64,000 bases of DNA from a virus: the IMG/VR virus record IMGVR_UViG_3300040770_000334, positions 1-64,000 of that record, one strand, 5' to 3'. Each line of letters starts with the position of its first letter. The stretch's first letter is position 1. Shown piece after piece: positions 1 to 8,968 of this stretch. A program made the position numbers and the translations under genes. The notes under the pieces are model-generated. The model saw only the letters and a list, made by a program, of their open reading frames with translations. It did not search any database and was not told the DNA's origin.

Positions 1-807
1 GTTACTGGATTTAGTAATACCGATATTAGAGTAACTGGTGGTACGTATTCAAATGGTACGACTATATTTACTAATAATACTGGTGGTACGTTTAACGTTA
101 CTGGATTTAGCACTGCACCTAACACATCCGCTATATCAGTAATTAATACGAATAATTTGTTCTCAACTGGTTTATCTAATTCTGGTGCTGGTGCAACGGG
201 TGTTACACACTCAATTTTCTTTGGTCAAGCAGCTGGGCAAAATGCCCCAAATGCGTTTAATTCAAGTTTCATTGGGCTTAATGCTGGTTTTAACGCAAGT
301 GGTGCATCTAATTCAAATTTATTTGGTCAGAATGCTGGTAGGGGAGCAACAAATGCATCTAACTCAAATTTCATTGGTCAGAGTGCTGGTGATGGAGCAA
401 CAGGCGCATCTTACTCAGTTTGCATCGGTTATTTTGCTGGGGCTGGTATTGGTAATGGTAGTATTGGGAATAATAATGTTATTATTGGAAATAATGTATC
501 ATTGGTTAGTGGTAAAACAAATAGTATAAACGTAGGTGGGGTTTTATTTGGAACTGGAATCTATTCAGCAACAACAGGTAACCCAAGTGTTTCTGGTCAA
601 ACAACTGGTAGGTTAGGTATTAACATTGTTGAACCAACAGCTGTATTACATATTGGACCATCAACAACATTATCTGCTCTTATGAGACTTAGTATAGGTT
701 CAGCACCGACAACACCAAACGATGGTGATATTTGGTTTGAATCAAATACTGACACTGGGCTAAAAATAAGAGTTAACGGAATTACAAAAACAATTACATT
801 AAGCTAA
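1..807 (+). CDS. Tail fibre / adhesin repeat protein, C-terminal part
   Basis: The frame is open from base 1, so this is the 3' end of a gene that begins outside the window; the TTG at 157 is internal. It opens with a 30-residue module (DIRVTGGTYSNGT...NVTGFS) that recurs in the fibre genes at 11.0 and 12.8 kb. A run of roughly 17-residue repeats follows, of the form SNFIGQSAG plus a small-residue spacer, resembling the head repeats of trimeric autotransporter adhesins; a beta-roll or trimeric fibre is inferred. Near the C-terminus a GINIVEPTAVLHI segment matches the 'GInt-P-aLhv' pattern common in Bacteroidota fibre-like proteins. The last 70 residues differ from the 12.8 kb paralogue. Likely role: host-surface binding at the virion distal end. 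Confidence 0.8.
   Translation, partial: VTGFSNTDIRVTGGTYSNGTTIFTNNTGGTFNVTGFSTAPNTSAISVINTNNLFSTGLSNSGAGATGVTHSIFFGQAAGQNAPNAFNSSFIGLNAGFNASGASNSNLFGQNAGRGATNASNSNFIGQSAGDGATGASYSVCIGYFAGAGIGNGSIGNNNVIIGNNVSLVSGKTNSINVGGVLFGTGIYSATTGNPSVSGQTTGRLGINIVEPTAVLHIGPSTTLSALMRLSIGSAPTTPNDGDIWFESNTDTGLKIRVNGITKTITLS
22..111 (+). repeat. 30-codon fibre module, copy 1
   Basis: A 90-base in-frame unit encoding a 30-residue Gly/Thr-rich module. Close copies lie in two other fibre genes (11519-11986, 13096-13185, 14404-14493, 14617-14706, 15166-15255). Nucleotide identity is high enough to support homologous exchange. Confidence 0.85.
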
Positions 808-825
808 AATAATTATAAACTTAAT

Positions 826-840
826 ATATTTATAAATAAA
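826..840 (+). promoter_or_regulatory. Putative phage late promoter motif
   Basis: ATATTTATAAATAAA, 11 bases before the ATG of the gene at 852. It matches the motif seen before eleven other genes in the window. Confidence 0.55.
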
Positions 841-851
841 TAAAACAAATT

Positions 852-1226
852 ATGGAGTTTTTTATAAACAAAAATGCAACTTTAAACAAATTAAAGTTAG
901 AACTTATTCAAGATGGAAGGAATGATTATAATTCCTTCTATCAAGAAATTCAAAATGCTAATATTTTTTTTACAATGACAGATGTAATCACTGGTGTAAA
1001 AAAAATAGCAAAAAAAACTGCTGGAATTGAATTGGTTTTACCAACAAGTGATTGTGTTGGTGAAGAATATTATCTTGTCTACCAATTCAATCAAAAAGAA
1101 ACATCTGTAGCTGGAAGGTACGTTGGTCAATTTGAGATAGATTTTCTTAACGGTACTGGTAAATTAATTGTACCAGTACGTGAAGAGTTATTTATCAACG
1201 TATTAGAGGGAAGTATTAAAAAATAA
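852..1226 (+). CDS. Small virion-type protein of unknown function
   Basis: A 124-residue protein I do not recognise with certainty. The N-terminus (FFINKNATLNKLKLELIQDG) and the alternation of short beta-like segments suggest a beta-sandwich such as those at the N-termini of phage baseplate upper or fibre-attachment proteins; this is an inference. It has no signal peptide or membrane segment. A late-type promoter lies just upstream, and the gene follows a fibre gene, so a structural role in the fibre/baseplate group is most likely. It is separated from the following DNA polymerase gene by a host-type promoter. Confidence 0.55.
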   Translation: MEFFINKNATLNKLKLELIQDGRNDYNSFYQEIQNANIFFTMTDVITGVKKIAKKTAGIELVLPTSDCVGEEYYLVYQFNQKETSVAGRYVGQFEIDFLNGTGKLIVPVREELFINVLEGSIKK

Positions 1227-1237
1227 CCTTCAAAATG

Positions 1238-1268
1238 TTGTTTATCTAATTTTAAAAAAGTAAGTTTG
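1238..1268 (+). promoter_or_regulatory. Bacteroidota-type sigma-A promoter for DNA polymerase
   Basis: TTG at 1238-1240, a 20-base spacer, then TAAGTTTG at 1261-1268, an exact match to TAnnTTTG. Transcription would start near 1274 and give a leader of about 75 bases before the ATG at 1350. Confidence 0.6.
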
Positions 1269-1349
1269 TTCTACAAACTTAAAAAAATATTTATGGGTCT
1301 GGGTTGCTAAATGGGATTTTATGTAGTAGTTTTGCACAAAATACATAAT

Positions 1350-4300
1350 ATGAGTAAAATAGAAAATAGTAAAATTGAGAATTTTTTAGAAGGTTCGGAC
1401 CCACAAAAATATATCGTAGCTGTAGAAGGTGGGTACGATAAAGCTACCGTAACTTTGGTAATTAACGACCCGAATGAGGATAAAAAAATGGTTGAACATA
1501 AATTTAAACCTTTTTTATGGTTTAAGGAAGATGTAACTCAATTAATTTATGGCGGTAAACGACTCAAAATAATTGAGGCTTGCCAGAAATATGGTGTAAA
1601 ACTCACAAAACTTAGAACTTGTGATGATAATGGTGACTCACCAGAACGGTTAGCAAATGGTTATAAATACCTAGCTACTTGTACACACTCTTACAACAAC
1701 TTAATCAATTTCTTTAAATATGGTGGTGTTGACTGTTTTAACGAGGAATTCAGAAGACTTTTCGTAACATTTAGTCCAGTAGAACAGTTTTTAATCCAAA
1801 CGGGTAAAAGACTATTCAAAGGGATGGACGATTATGATGATGTGCATAGACTTCAATTTGACTTAGAAACCGAGGGTTTATTTGCCTCATCTAACGCTAT
1901 TTTCCAAATAGGTATTCGTGATAACAGAGGGTTTGAAGGAGTCTTGGAAACACTTGGTAAGACTGGCCTTGAAAACAGACAATCTGAAAGAGATAACATC
2001 GAGAAGTTTTTTAAAGTGATTGATGCAATACAGCCCGATATTATAACTGGTTATAATTCAGAATCATTTGACTGGCCCTATATTTTTCAGCGTGCTGAAA
2101 GACTTAACATGGACGTTACTGATGTTGCAATCACCCTAAATAGAATATCTAAAATTAAACGTAAACCAGCAACAGTTAAATTTGGTGGTGATACTGAGAG
2201 GTATGAACAGACACACATGTTTGGGTATAATATTATTGACATATCACATGCTGTTCGGAGAGCAATGGCGATAAACTCAGAAATCAAGGCTTGGGGGTTA
2301 AAGTATATTACACAATACTCTGAGATTGCAAAACCTAATAGGGTTTATGTTCCTGGTGATAAAATTAACACAACTTGGGCCGATAAGGTAAATTCTTATG
2401 CATTTAATGACACCAATGGTGATTATTATATGATAACAGATAAAAAACCTTTAAAAACTAACTACGTGGTAGTAAAAGGTGATTATATTGTACAACGTTA
2501 CTTATGTGATGATTTATGGGAGACAGAACAAATTGATAATTTATTCAATCAAGCATCTTTCTTAATTGGTAAAATGTTACCTACTTCATTCCAAAGAAGT
2601 TCAACAATGGGTACTGCTGGTCAGTGGAAATTGATTATGGCCGCTTGGTCATATGAAAATGGTTTAGCTATACCAGAAACACAATCTAAACGTGAATTTA
2701 CAGGTGGTTTGGCTCGTTTATTAGAGGTAGGTTACGCTAAGAATGTTGTTAAACTAGATTATGCTGCATTATACCCTAAAATTCAATTAACACATGGTAT
2801 TTTCCCTTTGTTAGATATTAGTGGTGTTATGCAAGGTATGTTAACCTATGTAGTTGATACACGTGATAAATTTAAATTCCTTAACGGTAAAGAGAAAAAA
2901 ACATATAAAAAATTAGAAAAACAATTAGCTGAAAACAAAGCTTCATTATCTGAGAGTGAAATAACTAATCTTACCGAGGAAATAGCAAAACATAAAGCAT
3001 TGGCTAATTTATATGATAAGAAACAATTACCACTTAAAATTTTAGCTAACTCATGGTTTGGTTCATATGGTGCGCCATATATCTTTAATTGGGGTGACAC
3101 AGATTCAGCTGAAGAAACAACTTGTAGAGGTAGACAGTATTTACGTTTAATGGTTAGACATTTTACTGAAAAACATGGTTTTAGGGCGTTGGTTGGTGAT
3201 ACCGATGGTTTTAACTTTTCGTTTCCAGATAATATAGACGATATTAAATACACCGCAATTGGGAGTCACTGGAAAACAACAGATGATGCAAACAAAGAGT
3301 TAACTGGGTTAGATGCCGTTTTAGCTGAATTTAACGAGCACTATATGGAAGGTCGCATGGGTTTAGATATTGACGACATTTGTTCATCGACAATCAACTT
3401 TGCAAGAAAGAATTACGCTAATGATATCGGTGGTAAAATTAAATTAGTTGGAAACTCCGTTAAGTCTAAAAGGATGCCAGTTTATATCGAAGATTTCTTA
3501 GGTAAATCTATTCGTATGTTATTAGATGGCGATGGTTATTCTTTTATACAGTATTATTATGAGTATGTTGATAAAATCTATAACTATCAAATACCATTAG
3601 TTAAGATAGCTTCTAAAGGTAAGGTTAAGATTACAATGTCTGACTACAGAAAGAAAGCAACTCAGAAAAATAAAGCTGGTAACCCTATGCCTAAACAAGC
3701 GCATATGGAATTGGCTCTTAGAAATGAGTTAGATATTAAATTAGGCGATATTATTTATTATATAAACACTGGTGTCGTAAAATCTCATGGTGATTTAAAA
3801 ACTACAAAAAATAAGGAAACGGGTGTGTCAACGGTTACACTCAACTGTAAATTAATTGAACCTAATGTAGTTGAGAAGGATTTTGAAAAAATCAAAGAAC
3901 TAGATGTGCTTAAAAAAGCATTGACTAGAGTTCTAGAGGATGGTGATGATAGTTATGAATTTGTTCAAGCTAGAATCGACACAATCAATGATGAGTTGTT
4001 TACTGATGAATATAACGTTGCTCGTTATTTAGATGCATTTAATAAAAAAGTTAAACCTTTATTGGTTTGTTTTAATGAAGATGTTCGTGCAACAATTCTA
4101 TTAGACATCATTAAAATTAAAGATAAAGCAACAAAAAAAGTTACTGAAAAACTTAAAGAGAGAACAATTTTTACCAAACAAGAGTGTGAGTTGATTTCTG
4201 GAATACCAATGAAAGCTGGTGACCAAGATTCATATGAGGACCTTATGCGTATGGAAGATAAAGAGATTAAATTTTGGGACAAAGTAGATATGGTTCCGAA

Positions 4301-5111
4301 TAATATGGATGATGATGAGTGGATAGCACTTAGAGACGATTATAAGGTTAGAATGGTCATTGCCAAAGCAGAAGGTATCGAAAGAGAAAAAGAGGCTTTA
4401 GAAGACATATTTAAACACCTAGAGTTAGATGAGATTAACATAATGTATGATACGTTCATATTACCAATTGATATATTGGCTATTGCCGACATTTCAGATA
4501 GTGATAACTCTTTGAAGTCTAGAAGATGGGGTGAGAGTTTATGCGAATTAAACGATATTTTTAAATATGAGGAATTAGCGATTGAACGAGACGAGTATTA
4601 TACTTTGATGGGTCTTAAAACAGATGTAAAAAGGTATCAGAAATATTTGGATTACGACATGGAGCGAAAAATTATGACTGGTGACACAATATCAGTCAGT
4701 TACGTTGAGGTTGCTATTGTTGAAAGACCAATAGGTGAATTGATTAGTAACTTAAAAACAAATAACGGTAATATTATTGAAACGAATAAAGAAACAGTTG
4801 TTAAGAAAAAAGGTAGTGTTGAAACCGATGATGACGATACGGGTGTTGTACTTGATGCTAAGGGTAATGTTATCTCAAGAGAAGATGAGAACCTTAAGTT
4901 AGATGATGAGTTTGATGATTCGGTTGCTGATATGCCCGATGATTATGAAGTAAATTACGAATCATATACTGATGATGAACCATATGGTAACACTTTGGTC
5001 GAACCAATAATAAATAATGAAATTGGTAAGATTAAAATAGAACCAGTTATAGTTAATAAAATTATAGTTGTTGCAACTAAAGTGGAATCAGACGATGAAT
5101 GGGGTTTTTAA
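1350..5111 (+). CDS. 43: Family B DNA polymerase (T4 gp43-like)
   Basis: Replicative DNA polymerase with proofreading. Visible motifs: Exo I FDLETE (D171, E173 counted from ATG 1350), Exo II with YNSESFDWP, Pol A LDYAALYPKI (D470), Pol B KILANSWFGSYG, and Pol C GDTDG (D617, D619). At 1253 residues it is much longer than T4 gp43 (898). Extra length lies between Pol A and Pol B (a charged, probably coiled stretch) and in an acidic C-terminal extension ending DDEWGF, which might bind a sliding clamp. An ATG at 1311 is also in frame, but its 13 extra residues look unconserved, so 1350 is preferred. Motif A has ALYPK where SLYPS is usual. A host-like promoter precedes the gene and a bidirectional terminator follows it. 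Confidence 0.93.
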   Translation: MSKIENSKIENFLEGSDPQKYIVAVEGGYDKATVTLVINDPNEDKKMVEHKFKPFLWFKEDVTQLIYGGKRLKIIEACQKYGVKLTKLRTCDDNGDSPERLANGYKYLATCTHSYNNLINFFKYGGVDCFNEEFRRLFVTFSPVEQFLIQTGKRLFKGMDDYDDVHRLQFDLETEGLFASSNAIFQIGIRDNRGFEGVLETLGKTGLENRQSERDNIEKFFKVIDAIQPDIITGYNSESFDWPYIFQRAERLNMDVTDVAITLNRISKIKRKPATVKFGGDTERYEQTHMFGYNIIDISHAVRRAMAINSEIKAWGLKYITQYSEIAKPNRVYVPGDKINTTWADKVNSYAFNDTNGDYYMITDKKPLKTNYVVVKGDYIVQRYLCDDLWETEQIDNLFNQASFLIGKMLPTSFQRSSTMGTAGQWKLIMAAWSYENGLAIPETQSKREFTGGLARLLEVGYAKNVVKLDYAALYPKIQLTHGIFPLLDISGVMQGMLTYVVDTRDKFKFLNGKEKKTYKKLEKQLAENKASLSESEITNLTEEIAKHKALANLYDKKQLPLKILANSWFGSYGAPYIFNWGDTDSAEETTCRGRQYLRLMVRHFTEKHGFRALVGDTDGFNFSFPDNIDDIKYTAIGSHWKTTDDANKELTGLDAVLAEFNEHYMEGRMGLDIDDICSSTINFARKNYANDIGGKIKLVGNSVKSKRMPVYIEDFLGKSIRMLLDGDGYSFIQYYYEYVDKIYNYQIPLVKIASKGKVKITMSDYRKKATQKNKAGNPMPKQAHMELALRNELDIKLGDIIYYINTGVVKSHGDLKTTKNKETGVSTVTLNCKLIEPNVVEKDFEKIKELDVLKKALTRVLEDGDDSYEFVQARIDTINDELFTDEYNVARYLDAFNKKVKPLLVCFNEDVRATILLDIIKIKDKATKKVTEKLKERTIFTKQECELISGIPMKAGDQDSYEDLMRMEDKEIKFWDKVDMVPNNMDDDEWIALRDDYKVRMVIAKAEGIEREKEALEDIFKHLELDEINIMYDTFILPIDILAIADISDSDNSLKSRRWGESLCELNDIFKYEELAIERDEYYTLMGLKTDVKRYQKYLDYDMERKIMTGDTISVSYVEVAIVERPIGELISNLKTNNGNIIETNKETVVKKKGSVETDDDDTGVVLDAKGNVISREDENLKLDDEFDDSVADMPDDYEVNYESYTDDEPYGNTLVEPIINNEIGKIKIEPVIVNKIIVVATKVESDDEWGF

Positions 5112-5116
5112 TAAAG

Positions 5117-5139
5117 AAAGGGGCTTAGGCCCCTTTTTT
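5117..5139. terminator. Bidirectional terminator between convergent genes
   Basis: The hairpin AAAGGGGC-TTAG-GCCCCTTT is followed by T on the + strand, and the A-run on the left gives a T-run on the minus strand. It serves the DNA polymerase gene (+) and the gp13-like gene (-). Confidence 0.85.
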
Positions 5140-5141
5140 AT

Positions 5142-6287
5142 TTAATATACGTAAAAACCTAGTGGTCTAAAACCTAAAGATTTATTTAAATTTTCAGCCT
5201 CATTCGCACTTCGCTCTAATTGTGCAGTAGAGCTCAATCTCAATAGTCTCGCATCCAATCTTTCTAAGACAGCCTTTTTCTCTTCATTACCTTCAGATAT
5301 AAGCGTTTCATAATCCATTGTTCTTTCAGCCTCTGGTGGTCCAACTAATCCACCAAACTTACCACGTGTTCTACCTAATGCTTTTTTTGCCTCAGCAATA
5401 AATAATTGTCTAACAAGTGTTTTGGTTGGTTCATTAAAATCAGAAAAATCTAATTTCGCCAAACCCACTTGATTTGGATATTTTATAATGTCTGGGTTAT
5501 CTCTTTTACAATCAGCCAAATTTTCTGGTGTCGTATCGTAATAATGATACCAAACATTACAACCAGTCATGTTTATTGAACTATTACCAGCAGCACCAGA
5601 ACCAGCAGAGCCAAACGATAGTTTAGAACCAGGAACAGATAACAAATGCAACAATTTGGTCCCATTAGGACCAGCCGTAATTTTATACACTAATTCACTT
5701 CTAACAATTCTATTTTTAAGATTCATATCAGCAGCAGTAAGTAAGATATCAAAAGCTGGTGCGATATAATACCCACTTCTTTGACCACCACCACCAGTTC
5801 CCATTCCACCACCAGTTTGTGCCATACCACCACCAAAACCAGAATCAATTCCACCATAATTGGCAAGTAACGCTTGGCTAGTAGCTGGTGGAGTTATCCA
5901 TAACACTTCATTAACTTCACGTCCAGCTGGTATTGAATAAACTTGTCTACCAGCTTCAAGCTCAACATAATCTTTCTTAAGTTCCCAAGGTCCATTGGTT
6001 TGTAAACCAACTTGTTTTGAATACGCATAAGTGTATTGTGTCGTAAAATCAAAACCTCTAACACTAAGGGCAAATGCCATATCAGTGCTATCAACGTTTT
6101 GACCTAATAATGATTGCCATTGGTGTTCTACCAGCCATTCTTGTACATACTGAGCATAATCCTCAATAGACATTTCTAATAGTGTACACAACATTTCGTC
6201 CGTAACTTCAATTTGTCTAATAGGAGCACCTACTGAATGTCTAAACTGACGGAAAAGTTTATCTTGGTCTTCGTTACTTACTGGCAT
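5142..6287 (-). CDS. gp13-like neck (head-tail connector) protein
   Basis: A 381-residue protein with a helical N-terminal part that resembles T4-type gp13 neck proteins (FRHSVGAPIRQIEVTDE, then SIEDYAQYVQEW). The central part is beta-rich (YSIPAGREVNEVLWI) and holds a Gly-rich loop with GGGMAQTGGGMGTGGGG. The C-terminal helical region, IAEAKKALGRTRGKFGG followed by LISEGNEEKK, matches the end of gp13-like proteins in marine myophages as I know them. The expected role is closing the portal and joining head to tail together with the gp14-like protein. It has its own late-type promoter on the minus strand (6297-6310). Its N- and C-terminal parts are duplicated in the upstream 138-residue gene. 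The family call rests on pattern memory, not a search. Confidence 0.6.
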   Translation of the reverse strand: MPVSNEDQDKLFRQFRHSVGAPIRQIEVTDEMLCTLLEMSIEDYAQYVQEWLVEHQWQSLLGQNVDSTDMAFALSVRGFDFTTQYTYAYSKQVGLQTNGPWELKKDYVELEAGRQVYSIPAGREVNEVLWITPPATSQALLANYGGIDSGFGGGMAQTGGGMGTGGGGQRSGYYIAPAFDILLTAADMNLKNRIVRSELVYKITAGPNGTKLLHLLSVPGSKLSFGSAGSGAAGNSSINMTGCNVWYHYYDTTPENLADCKRDNPDIIKYPNQVGLAKLDFSDFNEPTKTLVRQLFIAEAKKALGRTRGKFGGLVGPPEAERTMDYETLISEGNEEKKAVLERLDARLLRLSSTAQLERSANEAENLNKSLGFRPLGFYVY

Positions 6288-6296
6288 AATTTTTCT

Positions 6297-6310
6297 TTTA
6301 TTATAAATAT
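6297..6310 (-). promoter_or_regulatory. Putative phage late promoter motif (minus strand)
   Basis: Read on the minus strand this is exactly ATATTTATAATAAA, 9 bases before the ATG of the gp13-like gene. The motif follows gene direction here, which supports a promoter role over general AT-richness. Confidence 0.65.
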
Positions 6311-6338
6311 AATAAAATAATGAATTATTTTAAAATAA

Positions 6339-6755
6339 TTATTTTAGTAACCCAAATCCTTTTAGTATTATATCTAAACTTTCATATAAGAACTTTTTAC
6401 TTTGAATGGCATCAACCATGAGAGATTCACAATCGATTATACCACCATCGTCTGTCGCTATATTTAACATAGGAAAACTACTTAAAACATAACTTAAATT
6501 TTTTTTAACCTCAGCTACAAAAAGTTTAGTAACTATAAAATTTTTTCCATTAATTTCTAAAGGAAGTTCTAATAATTTAATATCTACATTATTGGTATCG
6601 CTCCATTCTTTTATATAACGAATATAATCCTCAATGGTAATTATTAATAATTGCTCTAAAATTTCATCAGTAATGTTTATTTGCCTAATAGGGTAACCCA
6701 GTACACGTCTTACATGTTTAAACAATAATAATTGCTCACTTTTATTAACTAACAA
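6339..6755 (-). CDS. Mini-paralogue of the gp13-like neck protein
   Basis: A 138-residue protein. Its N-terminus (GYPIRQINITDEILEQLL, then IEDYIRYIKEW) aligns with the neighbouring gp13-like protein (GAPIRQIEVTDEMLCTLL, IEDYAQYVQEW). Its C-terminal half (TKLFVAEVKKNL, then a Ser-Leu-Met helix) aligns with that protein's C-terminus. The roughly 220-residue central beta and Gly-rich part is missing. The only plausible start is a TTG one base after the glutaredoxin stop, which suggests coupled translation. No late promoter precedes it, so it appears to be transcribed with the SNF2-glutaredoxin operon. It may be a regulator or assembly partner of the neck protein, or a decaying duplicate; its function is unknown. 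Confidence 0.7.
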   Translation of the reverse strand: MLVNKSEQLLLFKHVRRVLGYPIRQINITDEILEQLLIITIEDYIRYIKEWSDTNNVDIKLLELPLEINGKNFIVTKLFVAEVKKNLSYVLSSFPMLNIATDDGGIIDCESLMVDAIQSKKFLYESLDIILKGFGLLK

Positions 6756-6756
6756 A

Positions 6757-7017
6757 CTATTCTTCTCTTAGAATTTGTGCAGTAATCTCATAACACTCTC
6801 TAATTGACTTAAATGACACATTCGGTATTAAAAGTTGGTTCTTAACCGCAACGATGGGTACGTCATCTGATTTAGTTATTTCAGTTAACTGATTATATTC
6901 TGATTCATTCTCTGGTAGATTTACATCCACATCTAAAAATTCTACACCCTCTGCTATGAATATATCTTTTAATTCAACGCAGTAAGGACAATTTGGTATA
7001 CTATAAACTTTAACCAT
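6757..7017 (-). CDS. Glutaredoxin / thioredoxin-like (T4 NrdC-like)
   Basis: An 86-residue protein with a thioredoxin-fold layout. The strand MVKVYSIPNC leads into the CPYC redox pair (C10, C13), and a conserved DVPIVAV segment contains the cis-proline. The likely job is to supply electrons to the class I ribonucleotide reductase encoded at 49.6-52.8 kb, as T4 NrdC does. The start overlaps the 3' end of the SNF2 gene by 8 bases, and the next gene starts one base after its stop, so the three form one minus-strand operon. Confidence 0.88.
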   Translation of the reverse strand: MVKVYSIPNCPYCVELKDIFIAEGVEFLDVDVNLPENESEYNQLTEITKSDDVPIVAVKNQLLIPNVSFKSIRECYEITAQILREE

Positions 7018-8860
7018 CTATTCCATTTATTAATTCATCTACCATTAAAGTAGTTATTTCTTCATCACTTAACTTTTTATCACCCATGATTATATTGATT
7101 ATATCTTTTTTATTTTTTAACATAGACCACATTCTAGTCGATATAGTATTTGAAAATAATTGATAGTAAACATTTACGTCATTTTTCTGACCTATACGAA
7201 ACGCTCTATCTTCGGCTTGCTCATTATTTCCTGGTACCCAGTCAAATGAATTAAAGATTACAACCGTTGCTTCTGTAAGTGTAATCGCAACACCAGCCGA
7301 TTTAATATTCCCAATAAAAACTTTAACTTTAGCGTTTTCTTGGAACGCATCAACTGATTTTTGCTTGGCTTTAGCACTCATAACTCCATTATGACAAACA
7401 CCCAATTTTCCAAAATGTTTTGATAGCGTTTCTAATTCTTCAGTAAAACTAGTAAAGATAATAACTTTTCTACCCATAGCAATAGCATTCTCAACCATTT
7501 CAATAGTGTATGGAATCGCTTGGTTAGCGATAAATTGCCTTAACAGTATTAATTCAACTAAATCTTTTTGTAAATTACCTGTTTTTTTACCAGCTTTTTG
7601 TTTAGTTTCGATATAATCATCCCATAGCGCATTGTATTCCTTAACACCTTTTATTGATAGGTTATGGTATGTCGGGGAAATTACTTTATCTGGCATATCC
7701 AAAACATCAACTTTAAGTCTCCTTAAAATAATATTTTTAGTTTTTGCTGACAACTCATCCAAGTTAGATGCTCCATCAGTAAGCCATATCTGTTTCCTAA
7801 GACCATTTTTAAGCACTTTAAAGAACTGTTTCCCATCACAGTATCTAACGGCATAGTGTTTCCAGTTTTCAGCGATAGGAGACTTAATAATTTTCAATAA
7901 ATTAAAGAAATCCATAGGTCTATTAGCTACGGGTGTTCCAGTCAATAACCAAACTTTAGGTGTTTTAAATTTAACACTCAATTCAGCCATTATCTTACCA
8001 CGAATACTCTCATGGTTTTTAAGGTAATGGGCCTCATCAATAATTATTAAATCAAAACCAGCGTTAACTAAATCTCGATTTAATGGCACAACAATTTCAC
8101 CTTCTTTGGGTTTCTTTGTTTCACCCATACCGTGAAAGTTTTTAAGTATGTCAAAATTGATAATTGTGAATTTTGATTCATTCCACACCTTACCATCAAC
8201 AATAGCTGTTTCATCACTGAAAACGTTTATCTCACGCTCCCAGTTAATTTTTGCCGAAGCTGGTGCAACAACTAATATTTTTTTAGCTTTTGACTCTATA
8301 GCAGCAATAATGGCTTGGGTAGTTTTACCCAGACCCATATCGTCAGCTAAGATACACCCATTTCTAGTTAATAAAAATTTAATACCTTCCTCTTGGTGAG
8401 TATACAATTTTTTACCCGTTTTACCTAAAACATCATTATACACATTAAAATCAACAGCTACCTTGATATCATCAAAATATGGGTCATCAGTTACTTGCGT
8501 TTTAGGTAACCAATACATTGCTGATTCAACTTGTTTTTGTGTTAACTTTCCATAAACATGAAATGTTTTTTCAGTTTCAGCTAAAATGAATTCAACCAAC
8601 AACCTCTCTGGTGTAAAGTTTAACCCGTGTTGCTTTTGAAGCTCATCACCTAAATATTTAGTGATATTTAAGACTCTATTAATATACATCGGAGCCTTTT
8701 GATGGTTGTCCATAATATATTTCGTCTGATTCTCTGTTAATACCAATTTTTTCTTTTTAAGTAACTCATTTTTAAGTTTTCTTATATATGGGTTGATACC
8801 ATCGTAGCTCTCCAATAGTGATAGAGCTTGACGACTTTTTATGTTTTCTAAATTTATCAA
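7010..8860 (-). CDS. SNF2-family DNA helicase / translocase
   Basis: A 616-residue superfamily 2 ATPase. Motif I is DDMGLGKTT (about residues 173-181), motif II is DEAH (275-278), motif III is WLLTGTPVANRP, and motif VI is EDRAFRIGQ, the arginine-finger motif typical of SNF2/SMARCAL1-like enzymes. The roughly 150 N-terminal residues are unassigned. Such proteins remodel or anneal branched DNA; here it may take the place of T4 UvsW in recombination and fork processing (inference). The start codon is TTG, since a stop codon lies immediately upstream in frame and the next ATG is at residue 50. A host-type promoter lies upstream. Confidence 0.9.
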   Translation of the reverse strand: MINLENIKSRQALSLLESYDGINPYIRKLKNELLKKKKLVLTENQTKYIMDNHQKAPMYINRVLNITKYLGDELQKQHGLNFTPERLLVEFILAETEKTFHVYGKLTQKQVESAMYWLPKTQVTDDPYFDDIKVAVDFNVYNDVLGKTGKKLYTHQEEGIKFLLTRNGCILADDMGLGKTTQAIIAAIESKAKKILVVAPASAKINWEREINVFSDETAIVDGKVWNESKFTIINFDILKNFHGMGETKKPKEGEIVVPLNRDLVNAGFDLIIIDEAHYLKNHESIRGKIMAELSVKFKTPKVWLLTGTPVANRPMDFFNLLKIIKSPIAENWKHYAVRYCDGKQFFKVLKNGLRKQIWLTDGASNLDELSAKTKNIILRRLKVDVLDMPDKVISPTYHNLSIKGVKEYNALWDDYIETKQKAGKKTGNLQKDLVELILLRQFIANQAIPYTIEMVENAIAMGRKVIIFTSFTEELETLSKHFGKLGVCHNGVMSAKAKQKSVDAFQENAKVKVFIGNIKSAGVAITLTEATVVIFNSFDWVPGNNEQAEDRAFRIGQKNDVNVYYQLFSNTISTRMWSMLKNKKDIINIIMGDKKLSDEEITTLMVDELINGIDG

Positions 8861-8894
8861 TTAATAATTATGTGTTTAAACTTGGTAATTTTAT

Positions 8895-8925
8895 TAAATA
8901 TACTAAAAGATTTAATAAAAATCAA
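8895..8925 (-). promoter_or_regulatory. Bacteroidota-type sigma-A promoter for the SNF2 operon
   Basis: On the minus strand: TTG (8925-8923), a 20-base spacer, then TATATTTA (8902-8895), one mismatch from TAnnTTTG. It lies 35 bases before the TTG start of the helicase gene. Confidence 0.5.
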
Positions 8926-8954
8926 TAGTTTATTGTTTATTATCTAAAATGTAA

Positions 8955-8968
8955 ATATTTATTATAAA
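8955..8968 (+). promoter_or_regulatory. Putative phage late promoter motif
   Basis: ATATTTATTATAAA ends only 3 bases before the ATG at 8972. If it is a -10-like element, the mRNA leader must be absent or only a few bases long. Confidence 0.55.

Noticed and set aside
185-529. Open frame inside the first fibre gene in another frame (also 15539-15802)
   Set aside because: The periodic Leu/Val/Ser repeats mirror the fibre repeat read out of frame; two different fibre genes give the same artefact.
157-807. Start of the first fibre gene at the TTG at 157
   Set aside because: The frame is open to base 1 and the upstream residues match the module found in the paralogue, so the gene starts outside the window.
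826-840. Reading the late motif as the T4 late promoter TATAAATA
   Set aside because: In the direction of the genes the shared core is TATTTATA, the reverse complement of the T4 element, and its position differs; treated as a separate motif.
1262-1280. Inverted repeat AAGTTTG-TTCTA-CAAACTT as a terminator
   Set aside because: It has no T-run after it and its left arm is the -7 element of the DNA polymerase promoter.
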